Origin: Pseudomonadota bacterium
GTDB taxonomy: Bacteria > Pseudomonadota > Alphaproteobacteria > Sphingomonadales > Sphingomonadaceae
Length of the DNA stretch: 21,546 bases
NCBI GenBank assembly: GCA_023387085.1
Contig: JAEWIL010000029.1
Location: forward strand, 1-21,546
Direction of reading: 5' to 3'
The notes beneath the pieces are model-generated. The model was not told where the DNA came from and searched no databases. It saw only the letters and a list, made by a program, of their open reading frames with translations. Made by a program: the position numbers and the translations under genes. This document shows positions 20,327-21,546 of the stretch, piece after piece. Position 1 is the stretch's first letter. The number at the start of each line of letters is the position of its first letter.

Positions 20327-21546
20327 CTAATGTGCATCCGTCGGCGCCGGGCCGCCGATCGGCGGGGGCTTGCAGAAGGGCACCATCACCAGCGCCGCGA
20401 GGAAGATCCAGGACATCAGGCGGAAGACATCGTCGAAGGCGAGCGTCAGCGCCTCGCGTCCGACGAGGCGGCCGAGAACGCCGTTCGCCATCTGCGCGGC
20501 GAGCGCGGGGTCGGAAACATATTGGCCGATGCCGTGCGCCAGGTTGGGGGCGGCTTCACGCGCCGCCTCGCCGCCGCGTCCGAGCGCTTCGGACAGGCGG
20601 AGGGCGTGCCACCGCATATTGTCGCCGAGCCAGGTGTTGACGAGCGCGATGCCGATCGCGCCGCCCAGATTGCGCATCAGGTTGAACAGACCCGACGCAT
20701 AGCGCAGTTCCGCCCCTTCGAAATTGCCGAGCGCGAGGCCGACCGACGGCACGATGCACAGCATGATCGCGAAGCTGCGCACCACCTGCGGCCAGAAGAG
20801 CGCGGCGAAACCCCATTCGGGAGTCATGAAGCTGAACATCCACAGGCCGGCCGCGAACAGGCTGAGCCCGAAGGTGATGACGATGCGCTGGTCGACGCGC
20901 TGCGACAGTGCGGCCGCGATCGGGACGCCGAGCAATTGCGCGAGCCCCGCGACGAACACCGTCGTTCCGATCTCCGACGCATTATAGCCCTGCACACGGC
21001 CGAGGTAGATCGGGATCAGATAGGTACTCGAATAGAGGCCGAAGCCGATCACGAGATTGAACACACAGGCGAAGGCGAAGGTCGGCTTGCGGAACGGCGA
21101 CAGGCGGACGATCGGCCCGTCCGAACGAAACGAGCGTTCGAGGAACAGGCCGAAGGCGACGAACGAAAGCCAGGCGCCGATCGCGATCGACGGCTCGCTG
21201 AACCATTCGTGCTTCGGCCCCTCCTCGAGCACATATTCGAGGCCCGCGAGGAAGACCGCCATCGATCCCAGATGCACCCAGTCGATGCGGCGCAGCATCG
21301 GCAGGTTGGGCTTGTCGAAGCGGACGAGCGCGAGGATCAGCAAGGTGACGGCGGCACCCGGCAGCACGTTGATGAAGAAGACCCAGCGCCAGCCGAGGCT
21401 GTCGGTGATCCAGCCGCCGACGGTCGGCCCCAATGTCGGCGCGAGCACCGACACCATGCCGAGAATCGCGGGGATCATCGCGCGCTGCCTGCCCTCGAAC
21501 AGCATATAGCCGGTCGCGAACACCGTCGGAATCATCGCGCCGCCGA
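20327..21546 (-). CDS. EmrB/DHA2-type major facilitator efflux transporter (5' end cut by window end)
   Basis: About 406 C-terminal codons of a 14-helix drug:proton antiporter are visible. The family motif C region is present as LAPTLGPTVGGWITDSLGWR, followed by WVFFINVLPGAAVTLL, the classic EmrB/QacA continuation. Later landmarks are FGLYSSTYLIPIYLGRVQGY, YASGLFNLMRNLGGAIGIAL and DVFRLMSWIFLAALVMVPF. Such proteins usually act with an EmrA membrane fusion protein and a TolC-like channel to export hydrophobic compounds. The missing part lies beyond 21546 and should hold the N-terminal helices; an emrA gene is expected upstream of it. The stop is TAG at 20329-20327, 44 bp past the 131-bp inverted repeat. 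The symbol emrB is not assigned because the partner is not seen. Confidence 0.92.
   Translation of the reverse strand, partial: GGAMIPTVFATGYMLFEGRQRAMIPAILGMVSVLAPTLGPTVGGWITDSLGWRWVFFINVLPGAAVTLLILALVRFDKPNLPMLRRIDWVHLGSMAVFLAGLEYVLEEGPKHEWFSEPSIAIGAWLSFVAFGLFLERSFRSDGPIVRLSPFRKPTFAFACVFNLVIGFGLYSSTYLIPIYLGRVQGYNASEIGTTVFVAGLAQLLGVPIAAALSQRVDQRIVITFGLSLFAAGLWMFSFMTPEWGFAALFWPQVVRSFAIMLCIVPSVGLALGNFEGAELRYASGLFNLMRNLGGAIGIALVNTWLGDNMRWHALRLSEALGRGGEAAREAAPNLAHGIGQYVSDPALAAQMANGVLGRLVGREALTLAFDDVFRLMSWIFLAALVMVPFCKPPPIGGPAPTDAH

Noticed and set aside
1..21546. CRISPR arrays, tRNA/rRNA genes, prophage or insertion sequences
   Set aside because: I saw no regularly spaced direct repeats, no cloverleaf-like tRNA sequence and no transposase, integrase or phage structural gene in any plausible coding frame.

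Overview
The window is a GC-rich chromosomal segment from an alphaproteobacterium, most likely a member of the Sphingomonadaceae (Sphingopyxis/Sphingomonas-like). The evidence is a gcrA cell-cycle regulator gene, strong third-position GC bias, metZ-type (O-succinylhomoserine) methionine synthesis, and dispersed palindromic intergenic repeats of a kind I associate with sphingomonads. The taxon is inferred from gene content, not computed.

Layout. (a) 1-5537, minus strand: a kdp high-affinity potassium uptake operon read right to left as a 27-codon small ORF, kdpF, kdpA, kdpB, kdpC, kdpD (cut by the window start). Stops are fused to the next Shine-Dalgarno sequence or overlap the next start, so the operon looks translationally coupled throughout. 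(b) 5538-8262: hspQ (plus), a convergent ABC-2 permease without a neighbouring ATPase (minus), then gcrA overlapped by a PaaI-type hotdog thioesterase (plus). (c) 8264-9152: a terminator and a small outer-membrane beta-barrel gene (minus). (d) 9286-12630: parE (topoisomerase IV subunit B) with an apparently leaderless start, followed within 9 bp by a secreted Orf12/LpqF-like serine hydrolase of beta-lactamase fold. (e) 12627-16094, minus strand: leuB - metZ - apaG - LysR regulator, tightly packed. The LysR stop overlaps the stop of the convergent hydrolase gene. (f) 16143-19206, minus strand: uvrC - second hotdog thioesterase - recO, a DNA-repair operon with a thioesterase in the middle. (g) 19275-19994: a short-chain dehydrogenase (plus). 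(h) 19995-20326: a non-coding stretch made almost wholly of three inverted repeats. (i) 20327-21546: the C-terminal part of an EmrB/DHA2-type efflux transporter (minus, cut by the window end).

Most of the window is conserved housekeeping and stress physiology: potassium homeostasis, protein quality control, cell-cycle transcription, chromosome decatenation, leucine and methionine synthesis, DNA repair. I see no phage, transposase, tRNA, rRNA or CRISPR array. The points most worth a second look are the 27-codon ORF at the head of the kdp operon, two apparently leaderless genes (hspQ with a heat-shock-like promoter, and parE), the topoisomerase/beta-lactamase-fold pairing facing a shortened LysR gene, and two hotdog thioesterases each translationally tied to a nucleic-acid gene.
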